DNA from: Streptomyces sp. NRRL B-1347
Lineage (GTDB): Bacteria; Actinomycetota; Actinomycetes; Streptomycetales; Streptomycetaceae
NCBI RefSeq assembly: GCF_000720325.1
Contig: NZ_JOJM01000025.1
Location: 30,941-94,940, forward strand
DNA length: 64,000 bases
Reading direction: 5' to 3'
Positions within the stretch are counted from its first letter, which is position 1. The number at the start of each line of letters is the position of its first letter. The notes below the pieces were generated by a model. That model was not told the DNA's origin, did not search any database, and worked only from the letters and a program-made list of their open reading frames with translations. The position numbers were made by a program, and so were the translations under genes. Positions 54,988-63,620 of this stretch are shown piece after piece.

Positions 54988-56403
54988 ATGTCGCTGCACC
55001 GTGGCGCGGACGAGGGCCGCGACGCCCGCCCGCTGTCCGTGAACCCGTTCTTCGGCGAGGCGAACCCGGTCGGCGGCATGACCGAGGCCCCGCCCAAGCA
55101 CCGCCTTCCCCAGGACCCGCTGCCGCCCTCCACCGCGTACCAGCTGGTCCACGACGAGCTGATGCTCGACGGCAACTCCCGGCTCAACCTCGCCACCTTC
55201 GTCACCACCTGGATGGAGCCGCAGGCGGGCGTGCTGATGGCGGAGTGCCGGGACAAGAACATGATCGACAAGGACGAGTACCCGCGCACGGCCGAGCTGG
55301 AGCGGCGCTGCGTGGCGATGCTCGCCGACCTGTGGAACGCGCCGGACCCGGCGGCCGCCGTGGGCTGCTCGACGACCGGGTCAAGCGAGGCGTGCATGCT
55401 CGCGGGCATGGCGCTCAAGCGGCGCTGGATGCGGCGCAACGCCGACCGCTACCCCTCCCGCGAGGCCCGGCCCAACCTCGTCATGGGCGTGAACGTGCAG
55501 GTGTGCTGGGAGAAGTTCTGCACCTTCTGGGAGGTGGAGGCGCGGCAGGTCCCCATGGAGGGCGACCGCTACCACCTCTCCCCCGAGGCCGCGGCCGCGC
55601 TGTGCGACGAGAACACGATCGGGGTCGTCGCCGTCATGGGCTCCACGTTCGACGGCTCGTACGAGCCCGTGGCGGACGTCTGCGCGGCCCTCGACGCGCT
55701 CCAGGAGCGCACCGGGCTCGACGTCCCCGTGCACGTGGACGGGGCCTCCGGGGCGATGGTCGCGCCCTTCCTCGACGAGGACCTGGTGTGGGACTTCCGG
55801 CTGCCGCGCGTGGCCTCCATCAACACCTCCGGGCACAAGTACGGGCTCGTCTACCCCGGGGTCGGCTGGGCGCTGTGGCGCACGCCCGCCGAACTGCCGG
55901 AGGAGCTGGTCTTCCGCGTGAACTACCTGGGCGGTGACATGCCGACCTTCGCCCTCAACTTCTCCCGGCCGGGGGCGCAGGTCGTCGCGCAGTACTACAC
56001 GTTCCTGCGGCTCGGGCGTGCCGGGTACCGGGCGGTTCAGCAGGCCGCGCGGGACGTGGCGACGGGGCTCGCCGGGCGGATCGGGGGCCTCGGGGACTTC
56101 CGGCTCCTCACCCGCGGGGACGAGCTGCCGGTGTTCACCTTCACGACGGTGGACGACGTGCGCGCGTACGACGTCTTCGACGTGTCCCGTCGGTTGCGGG
56201 AGCGGGGGTGGCTGGTGCCCGCGTACACGTTTCCGGCGCATCGGGAGGATCTGGCGGTGTTGCGGGTGGTGTGCCGCAACGGGTTCTCCGCGGACCTGGC
56301 GGGGCTGTTCGTGGAGGACCTGGGGCGTTTGCTGCCGGAGCTGCGCCGCCAGGCCGGGCCGCTGACGCGGGACCGGAGGGGGGCCACGGGGTTCCACCAC
56401 TGA
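54988..56403 (+). CDS. gadB: Glutamate decarboxylase (PLP-dependent)
   Basis: 471 aa. Standard GadB regions are present: NPFFGEANPVGGMTEAPPKHRLP at the start, STTGSSEACMLAGMALKRRW, VDGASGAMVAPFL, and SINTSGHKYGLVYPGVGW with the PLP lysine at 284. It decarboxylates glutamate to GABA, consuming a proton. The start has GAGAGG upstream. No GadC antiporter or GABA genes are adjacent. It is divergent from tipA with 168 bp between starts, so the TipAL promoter region may influence it. Confidence 0.95.
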   Translation: MSLHRGADEGRDARPLSVNPFFGEANPVGGMTEAPPKHRLPQDPLPPSTAYQLVHDELMLDGNSRLNLATFVTTWMEPQAGVLMAECRDKNMIDKDEYPRTAELERRCVAMLADLWNAPDPAAAVGCSTTGSSEACMLAGMALKRRWMRRNADRYPSREARPNLVMGVNVQVCWEKFCTFWEVEARQVPMEGDRYHLSPEAAAALCDENTIGVVAVMGSTFDGSYEPVADVCAALDALQERTGLDVPVHVDGASGAMVAPFLDEDLVWDFRLPRVASINTSGHKYGLVYPGVGWALWRTPAELPEELVFRVNYLGGDMPTFALNFSRPGAQVVAQYYTFLRLGRAGYRAVQQAARDVATGLAGRIGGLGDFRLLTRGDELPVFTFTTVDDVRAYDVFDVSRRLRERGWLVPAYTFPAHREDLAVLRVVCRNGFSADLAGLFVEDLGRLLPELRRQAGPLTRDRRGATGFHH

Positions 56404-56480
56404 GCCCGTCCCTCGCGGGGCGCCCGAGGCCCGCCCCTTCCCGATCCGGGGGCTGCCGCCCCCGTGCCCCCGCTCTATCG

Positions 56481-56519
56481 GCGCTCCGCGCCTCGTTCTC
56501 AAACGCCGGACGGGGTGAA
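56481..56519. repeat. Third copy of the dispersed intergenic repeat
   Basis: The core CTCAAACGCCGGACGGG matches the copies at 23972-24000 and 24053-24082, with substitutions outside. It lies in the 168-bp gap between gadB and the convergent ABC permease gene. Confidence 0.7.
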
Positions 56520-56571
56520 ACTGTCGCCGGTTGCGGCTGTGGTTCAGCCTCGCCCCCGCGAGGGCACACGG

Positions 56572-57399
56572 TCAGCGGCTCAGCGCACCGAAGCGGCGTA
56601 CCGCCAGGGGGAGGAACACCGCCACCAGGGCCAGTGGGGAGACGATCGCCAGGAGTTCGGCATGAGTGGCTGCCCAGGTCGTGGTGGGGGTGCCGGGGGC
56701 GTTGCCGAAGAGGTCGCGGACCGCCGTGGCCGTCGCCGACATCGGGTTCCACTCGACTGCCGCCCCCAGCCAGCCCGGCATGGTCTCCGGCACGGCGAAC
56801 GCGTTGGAGAAGAACCCGACCGGCCAGACGAGGATCTGTACGGCCACCACCAGCTCGGGCCTGCCCGCGACCATCGCCAGGTAGATGCCGATCCACAGCA
56901 TCGCGAAGCGCAGCAGCAGCAGAAGGCCCACCGCCCCGGCCACCCCGGCGAGGGAGCCGTGCCAGCGCCAGCCGATGGCGAGGCCCACGCCCATCAGCAC
57001 GATCAGGGAGGCGAAGGACTGGAGCATGTCCGCGACCGAACGGCCCACCAGGACCGCGCCGTTGGTCATCGGCATGGAGCGGAAGCGGTCCACCACGCCC
57101 TTGTTGAGGTCACTGGTGACCGCGACCATCGTGGCGTCCAGGCCGAACACCATGGTCAGCGCGAACATGCCGGGGACGAGGAAGTCGACGTAGTCCCCTT
57201 CGATGCTCTTCCCGCCGCCGATCAGGTAGTTGAACATCAGCAGCAGCATGACCGGGAAGGCGAGGCCGACGACGACCTGGACGGGCTGGCGCGCCCAGTG
57301 GGCGAGCTCGCGCCGGGTCATGGTCCAGGAGTCGGTGAGGGCCCAGCCGACGGACGTGCCCGTCACCGCGCCCGTACGCGTGCTCGTGCTCGTGCTCAT
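56572..57399 (-). CDS. ABC-2 type exporter permease (DrrB-like)
   Basis: 275 aa. Six predicted membrane helices are present. [16 protein letters not shown] is the DrrB-type cytoplasmic loop signature, and [26 protein letters not shown] and [17 protein letters not shown] are typical of drug-exporting ABC-2 permeases. It works with the ATPase encoded just upstream. Their ends overlap as ATGA, so the two are translated together. The pair resembles the daunorubicin exporter DrrAB; the substrate is unknown. Confidence 0.93.
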   Translation of the reverse strand: MSTSTSTRTGAVTGTSVGWALTDSWTMTRRELAHWARQPVQVVVGLAFPVMLLLMFNYLIGGGKSIEGDYVDFLVPGMFALTMVFGLDATMVAVTSDLNKGVVDRFRSMPMTNGAVLVGRSVADMLQSFASLIVLMGVGLAIGWRWHGSLAGVAGAVGLLLLLRFAMLWIGIYLAMVAGRPELVVAVQILVWPVGFFSNAFAVPETMPGWLGAAVEWNPMSATATAVRDLFGNAPGTPTTTWAATHAELLAIVSPLALVAVFLPLAVRRFGALSR

Positions 57400-58367
57400 A
57401 CGGCCTCCTTCGTTCGCTCGTCGGCTTCGGCGCGGTCGGCGCGACCCGTCAGGCGCAGGAACACCTCGTCCAGGGTCGGCCTGCGCACCGCGATGTCCTC
57501 CGCCTCGATGCCCGCCTCCTGAAGGGCCCGTACGACCCGTGTCAGTGCGTCCATGCGGTCCGTGACGGGCGCGCTGGCCAGGCGGCGGTCGGCGTCGACC
57601 GTGACGTCGCCGGTGTCGCCGGGGAGCAGCCGGGCCGCCCGCACCAGCTGGGCGCCGTCGCGGACGACGACGTCGATGCGGTCGCCGCCCAGGCGCGCCT
57701 TCAGGTCGTCCGGCGTGCCCTCGGCGATCACCTTGCCGCTGTCGATCAGGGAGATCCGGTCGGCCAGCTGGTCGGCCTCCTCCAGGTACTGGGTCGTCAG
57801 GAGCACCGTCGTGCCGCCGCCCACCAGGGAGCGCACCGCGCCCCACACCTCCGCGCGGCCGCGCGGGTCAAGGCCCGTCGTCGGCTCGTCGAGGAACAGC
57901 ACCTCCGGTTCCGTGATCAGCGACGCCGCGAGGTCGAGGCGGCGCCGCATGCCGCCGCTGTACCGCTTGACCGCCTTGCCGCCCGTGTCGGCGAGGCCGA
58001 AGCGGGCAAGCAGCTCGTCGGCCCGCACGCGCGCGTGGCGCGCGCCCAGGTGGTGGAGCCGCCCGAACATCTCCAGGTTCTGCCGGCCGCTCAACTCCTC
58101 GTCGAGCGCGGCGTGCTGGCCGAGCAGGCCGATGCGGCGGCGCACCTCCCCGGCCTCGCGCCGCGCGTCGCACCCGGCGATCTCCACCCGGCCCTCGTCG
58201 GCCGTGAGGAGCGTGGACATGATGCGCACCGCCGTGGTCTTGCCCGCGCCGTTCGGGCCGAGCACGCCGTGCACCGTGCCGCGCCCGGCGACCAGGTCGA
58301 GCCCGTCCAGGGCCCGCTTCTCGCCGTACCGCTTCCGTACGCCGTCAAGGACGATCGCGTCCGTCAT
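57396..58367 (-). CDS. ABC exporter ATPase (DrrA-like, daunorubicin-resistance type)
   Basis: 323 aa from the ATG at 58367. Walker A is GPNGAGKTT, the signature [16 protein letters not shown], Walker [14 protein letters not shown], and the switch position is QYLEEADQL. The C-terminal extension ends with the DrrA-type [15 protein letters not shown] segment. An ATG 13 codons upstream is less likely. It is controlled by the PadR gene at 58537-59184: a perfect palindrome lies 32 bp upstream and recurs in part before the PadR gene. Confidence 0.94.
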   Translation of the reverse strand: MTDAIVLDGVRKRYGEKRALDGLDLVAGRGTVHGVLGPNGAGKTTAVRIMSTLLTADEGRVEIAGCDARREAGEVRRRIGLLGQHAALDEELSGRQNLEMFGRLHHLGARHARVRADELLARFGLADTGGKAVKRYSGGMRRRLDLAASLITEPEVLFLDEPTTGLDPRGRAEVWGAVRSLVGGGTTVLLTTQYLEEADQLADRISLIDSGKVIAEGTPDDLKARLGGDRIDVVVRDGAQLVRAARLLPGDTGDVTVDADRRLASAPVTDRMDALTRVVRALQEAGIEAEDIAVRRPTLDEVFLRLTGRADRAEADERTKEAV

Positions 58368-58398
58368 CCGACTCCTTCCGAGCCTCACACTCGCGAAT

Positions 58399-58416
58399 CT
58401 AGTCAACTTTGACTAG
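58399..58416. promoter_or_regulatory. Candidate PadR operator before the ABC exporter
   Basis: CTAGTCAA and TTGACTAG are perfect 8-bp arms with a 2-bp centre. A weaker relative, TTAGTCAA-AC-TTGATTAC, follows at 58451-58468. Fourteen bases (58403-58416) recur exactly at 59211-59224 before the PadR gene. Confidence 0.78.
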
Positions 58417-58536
58417 GCCCAGACGGAGGAACGTACTCCCTGGAGTTCGGTTAGTCAAACTTGATTACTTGGATGGGAAGGATGGGTCGTACGGTGCGAG
58501 TCGTACGGTGCGAAAGGCCGCTCGGAGCGATCGGCG

Positions 58537-59184
58537 TCAGCGGGGGTCTTCGGGGTGCTTCTCCCCCGTCGCGAACGGGTTCTCCTCGCCCTCCGCAAGC
58601 ACCCCGACGAACGGCTCGCCCTCGCCCGCGAAGGCGTACGCGCCGTTCTCGATCCGCTCGATGAGGCCCTTGGTCCACTCCGTGCCCGCGTCGGCCGAGT
58701 GGACCCAGAGGTTCATGATCTCGCCGATGTGGCCGAGCTGACCGGGGCCGTCCTCGGGCGTGTAGTACTCCGTGACGGCGTGGCGCCAGTCCTCGATGGC
58801 GCGCACCCGCTCCTTGAGGAGCGAGACGACCTCCTCGCGCGGCAGGTCGACCATGAAGCCGACGGCCGCCGAGAGCACGTCGGGCTTCTGGTCGTGCCCG
58901 ACGGTGGTCAGGGCCTCACGGAGAAGGGCCAGGAACTCCTGGGTGCCCTTCTCCGTGATCTCGTACTCGGTGCGGGGCGGGCCGCCCGCCGTGGACGGCG
59001 CGGTCTCGTGCTCGTGCAGCAGTCCCTGCTTGGTCAGCTGCCGCAGCGCGTGGTAGATCGACCCGGGCTTGGCGTTGGACCACTCGTGGGCGCCCCAGTA
59101 CTCCAGGTCGTTGCGCACCTGATAGCCGTGCGCCCGTCCGTGCTGGCGGACCGCCCCGAGGACGAGCATCCGGATCGCCGACAT
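58537..59184 (-). CDS. PadR-family transcriptional regulator
   Basis: 215 aa. The winged HTH has LGAVRQHGRAHGYQVRNDLEYWGAHEWSNAKPGSIYHALRQLTKQGLL. The family wing PRTEYEITEKGTQEFLALL follows, and a helical dimerisation domain covers the rest (about 95-200). It ends with an acidic tail. It is divergent from nothing but sits directly before the ABC exporter genes, in the same direction with 169 bp between. It shares an operator sequence with them and with its own promoter, so it probably represses both itself and the exporter. Confidence 0.92.
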   Translation of the reverse strand: MSAIRMLVLGAVRQHGRAHGYQVRNDLEYWGAHEWSNAKPGSIYHALRQLTKQGLLHEHETAPSTAGGPPRTEYEITEKGTQEFLALLREALTTVGHDQKPDVLSAAVGFMVDLPREEVVSLLKERVRAIEDWRHAVTEYYTPEDGPGQLGHIGEIMNLWVHSADAGTEWTKGLIERIENGAYAFAGEGEPFVGVLAEGEENPFATGEKHPEDPR

Positions 59185-59210
59185 TCACCGCACCCTTCGG
59201 CTTGCAGTCA

Positions 59211-59224
59211 TCAACTTTGACTAG
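59211..59224. promoter_or_regulatory. Second PadR operator half, before padR
   Basis: TCAACTTTGACTAG is identical to the 14 bases at 58403-58416 and lies 27 bp upstream of the PadR ATG. The other half-arm is incomplete. It would let PadR bind its own promoter. Confidence 0.7.
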
Positions 59225-59251
59225 GGTACGGCCCGGGAGCCACGCCGCACC

Positions 59252-59800
59252 TCAGCCCCACGACTGCCCGGACTCCAGCGCCACCAGCTCGAAGGCCGTC
59301 TTGCCGTCCAGGCTCTCGCGGATGATGTCCGCGTGGCCCGCGTGCCGGCCGATCTCCTCGACGAGGTGCAGCAGCAGCCAGCGCATCGACACCGCGCCGT
59401 CCTGGGGGAACCAGGGCGCCTCGGGCAGCGGGAAGGTGTCGTTCAGGCTCGGCACGGACCCGATGAACTCCTCGGTCTCTGCGGCCACTTCGGCCCAGAA
59501 GGCGAGGACGCCGGCGAGCGTCTCGCCCTCGACGAGCCGGAAGCTCTCGCCCCAGGCCTCCTGGGTGCGCTGGCGCTCGTTCGGCTTCTGCTGGGCCATG
59601 CGCAGCCAGTTCAGCTCGGTCTCGGCGACGTGCTTGACCAGGCCCCCGAGGGACAGCTCGCTGGCGCTCGGGCGGCTCGCCGCCTGCTCGTCGTCCAGGC
59701 CGAGCACCGAGCGGCGCAGACCGCCGCGCTGGGCCTCGACGAAGGCGAGCAGCGCTCCGCGCTCGTCGCCGTGGGCTTCCGCGTTGACGTGAGTGGGCAT
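59252..59800 (-). CDS. DinB-family (DUF664) protein
   Basis: 182 aa, a four-helix-bundle DinB/DUF664 protein. The likely metal-binding histidines are H57 (GGLVKHVAETE), and H145, H153 and H156 in the segment HLVEEIGRHAGHADIIRE. The family includes bacillithiol- or mycothiol-dependent transferases, of which Streptomyces has the mycothiol type. The substrate is unknown. A large palindrome at 59856-59892 precedes it. Confidence 0.85.
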   Translation of the reverse strand: MPTHVNAEAHGDERGALLAFVEAQRGGLRRSVLGLDDEQAASRPSASELSLGGLVKHVAETELNWLRMAQQKPNERQRTQEAWGESFRLVEGETLAGVLAFWAEVAAETEEFIGSVPSLNDTFPLPEAPWFPQDGAVSMRWLLLHLVEEIGRHAGHADIIRESLDGKTAFELVALESGQSWG

Positions 59801-59855
59801 GGGATCCGCCTCTCCCGAAGGGTGCTCGCCGGGCTTTCCGACACCTCACACGCTA

Positions 59856-59892
59856 CGGACCCTTGCGGACAACTACTGTCCTCAAGGGTCCG
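59856..59892. promoter_or_regulatory. 37-bp palindrome between DinB-family gene and aldehyde dehydrogenase
   Basis: CGGACCCTTGCGGACA (59856-59871) and TGTCCTCAAGGGTCCG (59877-59892) are 16-bp arms with one mismatch and a 5-bp spacer. It lies 55 bp upstream of the DinB-family ATG and 30 bp past the dehydrogenase stop. It is either an operator or a terminator, or both; the sequence does not decide. Confidence 0.6.
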
Positions 59893-59922
59893 GGAGCGCT
59901 CAGATGCCGGCCCGTGTCGGCC

Positions 59923-61380
59923 TCAGAAGGGGAAGCGCGAGCGGCCGTGCTGGACCGAGATCCACTTCAGTGCGGTGAAGGCCTCGACGGTCGACTCGCC
60001 GTTCAGCCGGCCCACGCCCGAGTGCTTCTCGCCGCCGAACGGCACGATGGGCTCGTCGTGGACGGTGCCGTCGTTGATGTGGATCATGCCGGTGCGGATG
60101 CGCTGGGCGAGGCGTACGCCGCGCTCGGTGTCGCCGGTGTGGACGGCGCCGCTGAGGCCGTACGGCGTCTCGTTGGCGATGCGGACGGCCTCCTCCTCGC
60201 CGTCGAACGGCAGGATGATCGCGACCGGGCCGAAGACCTCCTGGCGCAGCACCGGGGAGTCCTCGGGCAGGTCCGTGAGGACGGACGGGGACACGAGGTT
60301 GCCGTCGGTGGTGCCGTGCACCAGGGCCGTGGCGCCCGCCTGGACGGTCTGTGCGACCAGCGAGGAAACGCCGTCCGCCTGCGAGGAGTTGATGAGCGGG
60401 CCGATGTGCGTCGACGGGTCCGCCGGGTCGCCGACCTTCAGGGTCTTGACCTTGGCGACGAACTTCTCGGTGAACTCGTCCCGCACCGACCGGTCCACCA
60501 GGATGCGGTTCGCGGCCATGCACACCTGGCCCTGGTGCACGAAGCGGCTGAAGACGGCGGCGTCCACGGCGTAGTCGACGTCCGCGTCGTCCAGGACGAT
60601 CAGCGCGCTGTTGCCGCCCAGTTCGAGGATGCAGCGCTTGAAGGTCTGGGCACAGACCGTGGCGACGTGGCGGCCGACGGCGTCCGAGCCGGTGAAGGAT
60701 ATGACGCCGGGCACCGGGTGCTCCAGGAGGGCGTCGCCGATCTCGGCGATGTCCGTGATCACGACGTTCAGGACGCCCGGCGGGAGGCCCGCTTCCTCGA
60801 AGATCTTGGCGACCAGGCTGCCGCCGAGCACCGGCGCGTTCTGGTGCGGCTTGAGGACGACGGCGTTGCCGAGCGCGATGGCCGGGGCAACGGACTTCAG
60901 CGAGAGCAGGAAGGGGAAGTTGAAGGGGCTGATGACGCCGACGACACCGACCGGGACGCGGTAGAGGCGGTTCTCCTTGGTGTCGTCCGGCGAGGGAAGT
61001 ATCCGGCCCTGCGGGGCGAGCGCCAGGTGCACCGCCTCGCGCAGGAACTCCTTGGCCAGGTGCAGCTCGAAGCCCGCCTTGACGAGGGTGCCGCCGAGCT
61101 CCGCGACGATCGCCTCGGTGATCTCGGCCTCGCGCTCCTCGACGATCCGCAGGGCGCGCTCGAAGACCGCGCGGCGCGTGTAGGGGTTGGTCGCGCCCCA
61201 GGCCTCCTGGGCGCGCTGAGCCGCGCGGTAGGCCTGGTCGATCTCCTCGGCCGTGGCGACCGTGATCGACGCGAGCTTCTCCCCGTCGTACGGGTTGAAG
61301 TCGATGATGTCCCAGGAACCTGAGCCGGCCTTCCACTCACCGTCGATGTACTGGTGAGCCAGATCGGTGAAGAAGGACAT
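59923..61380 (-). CDS. NAD(P)-dependent aldehyde dehydrogenase (benzaldehyde-dehydrogenase-like)
   Basis: 485 aa. The active-site Cys 287 is in FVHQGQVCMAANRI, the general base Glu 253 in ILELGGNSALI, and the cofactor region is GVISFTGSDAVGR and the SPFNFPFLLSLKS substrate loop. It follows the aryl-/aliphatic-aldehyde group that oxidises aldehydes to acids. It is monocistronic, with AGGGG before the ATG. The regulator gene at 62347 lies upstream in the same direction. Confidence 0.95.
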   Translation of the reverse strand: MSFFTDLAHQYIDGEWKAGSGSWDIIDFNPYDGEKLASITVATAEEIDQAYRAAQRAQEAWGATNPYTRRAVFERALRIVEEREAEITEAIVAELGGTLVKAGFELHLAKEFLREAVHLALAPQGRILPSPDDTKENRLYRVPVGVVGVISPFNFPFLLSLKSVAPAIALGNAVVLKPHQNAPVLGGSLVAKIFEEAGLPPGVLNVVITDIAEIGDALLEHPVPGVISFTGSDAVGRHVATVCAQTFKRCILELGGNSALIVLDDADVDYAVDAAVFSRFVHQGQVCMAANRILVDRSVRDEFTEKFVAKVKTLKVGDPADPSTHIGPLINSSQADGVSSLVAQTVQAGATALVHGTTDGNLVSPSVLTDLPEDSPVLRQEVFGPVAIILPFDGEEEAVRIANETPYGLSGAVHTGDTERGVRLAQRIRTGMIHINDGTVHDEPIVPFGGEKHSGVGRLNGESTVEAFTALKWISVQHGRSRFPF

Positions 61381-61441
61381 GAGTCGGGACCCCTTGCCAC
61401 GGATGAGCAGACACCTGAATTCCAGTCATACTACTGACGAT

Positions 61442-62347
61442 TCAGGTCAGTTGGAGTAGACCACGGAGAAGGTCGCGACTGTCGGCCGGATTCGGACAGT
61501 CCTCCTGGAGTTCGGCCATCGCCCGCTCGTACTGGGCCACTTCCTCCCGCTTGTCCAGATACAGGGCGCCCGTCAGCTGCTCCAGATAGACGACGTCCGA
61601 GAGATCGGACTCCGGGAAGCTCAGCATCGTGAACGCGCCGCTCTCGCCCGCGTGCCCGCCGAAGGTGAAGGGCATGACCTGCAGCGTCACGTTCGGCCGC
61701 TCGGAGATGTCGATCAGGTGCTGGATCTGACCCCGCATCACTTCCCGGTCTCCGTACGGGCGTCGCAGCGCGGCCTCGTCGAGGACGCACTTGAACTGCG
61801 GGGCGCGCTCGGACACCAGCAGCTTCTGCCGCTCCAGGCGCAGGGCCACCCTGCGGTCGATGTCGCCCTGGCTGACCTTGGCCGGACGGCCGCCCCGGCC
61901 TGCGGCCTTGCCCGCGGCGACCTTCATGCCGCGCTCGACGACGGCGTGGGCGTACGACTCCGTCTGCAACAGGCCGTTGATGAACTGGACTTCGTAGACG
62001 CGAATCAGGGACGCGGCGCCCTCCAGACCGATATATGTCTGGAACCAGCCCGGCAGGACGTCGGAGTAACTGTGCCACCAGCCGGTCAGGTTGGCCTCCT
62101 TGGCGAGCGAGAGGAGCGCCGTGCGCTCGGCCTCTTCGGTGACGCCGTAGAGCGTGAGGAGGTCTTCCACGTCCCTGGACTTGAAGCTCACCCTGCCCAA
62201 CTCCATGCGGCTGATCTTCGATTCGGACGCGCGGATCGAGTAACCGGCCGCTTCGCGGGTGATGCCGCGTGCCTCCCTCAGGCGCCTCAGTTGCGAGCCC
62301 AGCAGGATGCGCCGTACCACCGAGCCGCTCGACTCCCCAGCGGTCAC
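61442..62347 (-). CDS. XRE-family HTH regulator with DUF5753 domain (WhiJ/Scr1 type)
   Basis: 301 aa from the GTG at 62347 with GGAGG upstream. The N-terminal Cro/C1 HTH covers about residues 15-70 (LRRLREARGITREAAGYSIRASESKISRMELGRV). The DUF5753 domain follows, with LPGWFQTYIGLEGAASLIRVYEVQFINGLLQTESYAHAV and VTLQVMPFTFGGHAGESGAFTML. Relatives control development and antibiotic production with DUF397 partners. The other two members of this set are at 62664 and 63381. Confidence 0.92.
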   Translation of the reverse strand: MTAGESSGSVVRRILLGSQLRRLREARGITREAAGYSIRASESKISRMELGRVSFKSRDVEDLLTLYGVTEEAERTALLSLAKEANLTGWWHSYSDVLPGWFQTYIGLEGAASLIRVYEVQFINGLLQTESYAHAVVERGMKVAAGKAAGRGGRPAKVSQGDIDRRVALRLERQKLLVSERAPQFKCVLDEAALRRPYGDREVMRGQIQHLIDISERPNVTLQVMPFTFGGHAGESGAFTMLSFPESDLSDVVYLEQLTGALYLDKREEVAQYERAMAELQEDCPNPADSRDLLRGLLQLT

Positions 62348-62663
62348 TTCGCTCAGTCCTCCCCAAGGTGTTGAGACTCGCAGTCTGCCATTAAACGCTT
62401 CGGGCGGTACTCGTTCGGTTACGGAAAGGGAAAGCGTAAGGCAGGTCTCCGCAAGAAACCGTAGGAAGAAATAGGCAAGAAGCGCCCTAGGAGCGGTCAA
62501 GTCCGGCGCGTGCACGTGCATCTGCCCTTGCATCTGCTGTACGCATTCGGAACCATGGTCGGCGCGCCACTTCTGTGCCGCTGCTCCACCGACCAGTTGT
62601 ACCGACCGCGCCACCGTTCGATCGCTTTGTACCGCGAGCCGCGAAAACCGGGGAGTGCCTCGC
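62348..62663. other. Divergent region of the WhiJ-type cluster
   Basis: 316 bp without a gene. The stretch 62385-62500 is visibly less GC-rich than its surroundings (TTAAACGC, GTTACGGAAAGGGAAAGC). It must hold the promoters of the XRE gene and the ATPase gene, and is a plausible target of the XRE regulator or Lsr2. I see no clear palindrome. Confidence 0.5.
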
Positions 62664-63179
62664 ATGGGGACGAATGGATCAACCATGCTCGAGCCATTAC
62701 GGCAGGGCCTGCCTCCGCTCGATCCCTCCGCGGTCTCCAGTGCGGCCTCCTGCGCCCTCCCCGCTCGCTACGAAGCCGTGGGCAGCGCGCGCCAGTTCAC
62801 CCGCAAGACCCTCGCGTCGTGGGAGCTCGACGACCGCTTCGACGACATCGCGCTCGTCGTCTCGGAGCTCGTCACCAACGCGCTGCGGCACGCGCTTCCC
62901 GGCGACAGGACGCACGCCGAGGTGCACTGCGTCGTCGGCGAGGACGCGCCCGTGCGGCTGCACATGATGAGATGGACCTCACGCCTGGTGTGCGCGGTAC
63001 GGGACCCCAGCGACGACGGTCCGGTCGCGCGCGAGGCCGGTGACGCCATCGACGACTTCGCGTCGGAGTCGGGCCGCGGGCTCTTCCTCGTGGACTCGTT
63101 CAGCGACGGCTGGGGCTGGCATCCGCTCGCGGGCGCGCTGAGCGGCAAGGTGGTGTGGGCGCTGTTCCAACTGGCCTGA
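62664..63179 (+). CDS. Anti-sigma-factor-like ATP-binding protein (HATPase_c_2)
   Basis: 171 aa from the ATG at 62664 with GGGGAG eight bases upstream. It has the RsbW/SpoIIAB-type GHKL fold: the N-box in DIALVVSELVTNALRHALPG, the AVRDPSDDGP segment with the G1 Asp, and the GRGLFLVDSFSDGWGW G2 box. Such proteins occur by the dozen in Streptomyces and may bind sigma factors or serve as kinases for anti-anti-sigma factors. Here it belongs to the XRE/DUF397 set. Confidence 0.88.
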   Translation: MGTNGSTMLEPLRQGLPPLDPSAVSSAASCALPARYEAVGSARQFTRKTLASWELDDRFDDIALVVSELVTNALRHALPGDRTHAEVHCVVGEDAPVRLHMMRWTSRLVCAVRDPSDDGPVAREAGDAIDDFASESGRGLFLVDSFSDGWGWHPLAGALSGKVVWALFQLA

Positions 63180-63181
63180 CG

Positions 63182-63205
63182 GCCCGGCCCCGCAGTGGGC
63201 CGGGC
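63182..63205 (+). terminator. Terminator after the anti-sigma-like ATPase gene
   Basis: GCCCGGCCC and GGGCCGGGC are perfect 9-bp arms with a 6-base loop, two bases after the stop codon. Confidence 0.6.
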
Positions 63206-63380
63206 GGCCTCGCGGCCGGCCGGAACAGCCCTGCCCCCCGTTTCCCGCGGGTGTTCACTCCCCGCGTCCCCGTGAACGATCGCCTTCCGCCGCGGTTCCC
63301 CCACGGATGATCGTTTCTCCTTGCGCTTTCTGCCTTGCTCCCGCTTGCGCGCTACTCGTCGACCCGTCGGATCGAAGTGG

Positions 63381-63620
63381 TCAGCCGCTGATCAGGTGGT
63401 CGAACTCGCCGTCCTTCATGCCGAGCAGCATGCATTCGATCTCGGCGCGCGTGTAGACGAGCGCGGGCCCGTCCGGAAAGCGCGAGTTGCGGACGGCGAC
63501 ATCGCCGCCCGGCAGCTTCGCGAACTCCACGCAGGAACCCTGCGAGTTGCTGTGCCTGCTCTTCTGCCAGACCACCCCGTGAAGATCCGTGGCCGCCATG
63601 CCGTTGAACACGTGGTGCAC
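63381..63620 (-). CDS. DUF397-domain protein
   Basis: 79 aa. The DUF397 core is clear: VVWQKSRHSNSQGSCVEFAKLPGGDVAVRNSRFPDGPALVYTRAEIECMLLGMKDGEF. Members are small partners of XRE-DUF5753 regulators; in such pairs the two act antagonistically. It is convergent with the ATPase gene and completes the trio with the XRE gene at 61442-62347. The start is ATG 63620; an ATG at residue 8 is possible. Confidence 0.9.
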   Translation of the reverse strand: MHHVFNGMAATDLHGVVWQKSRHSNSQGSCVEFAKLPGGDVAVRNSRFPDGPALVYTRAEIECMLLGMKDGEFDHLISG

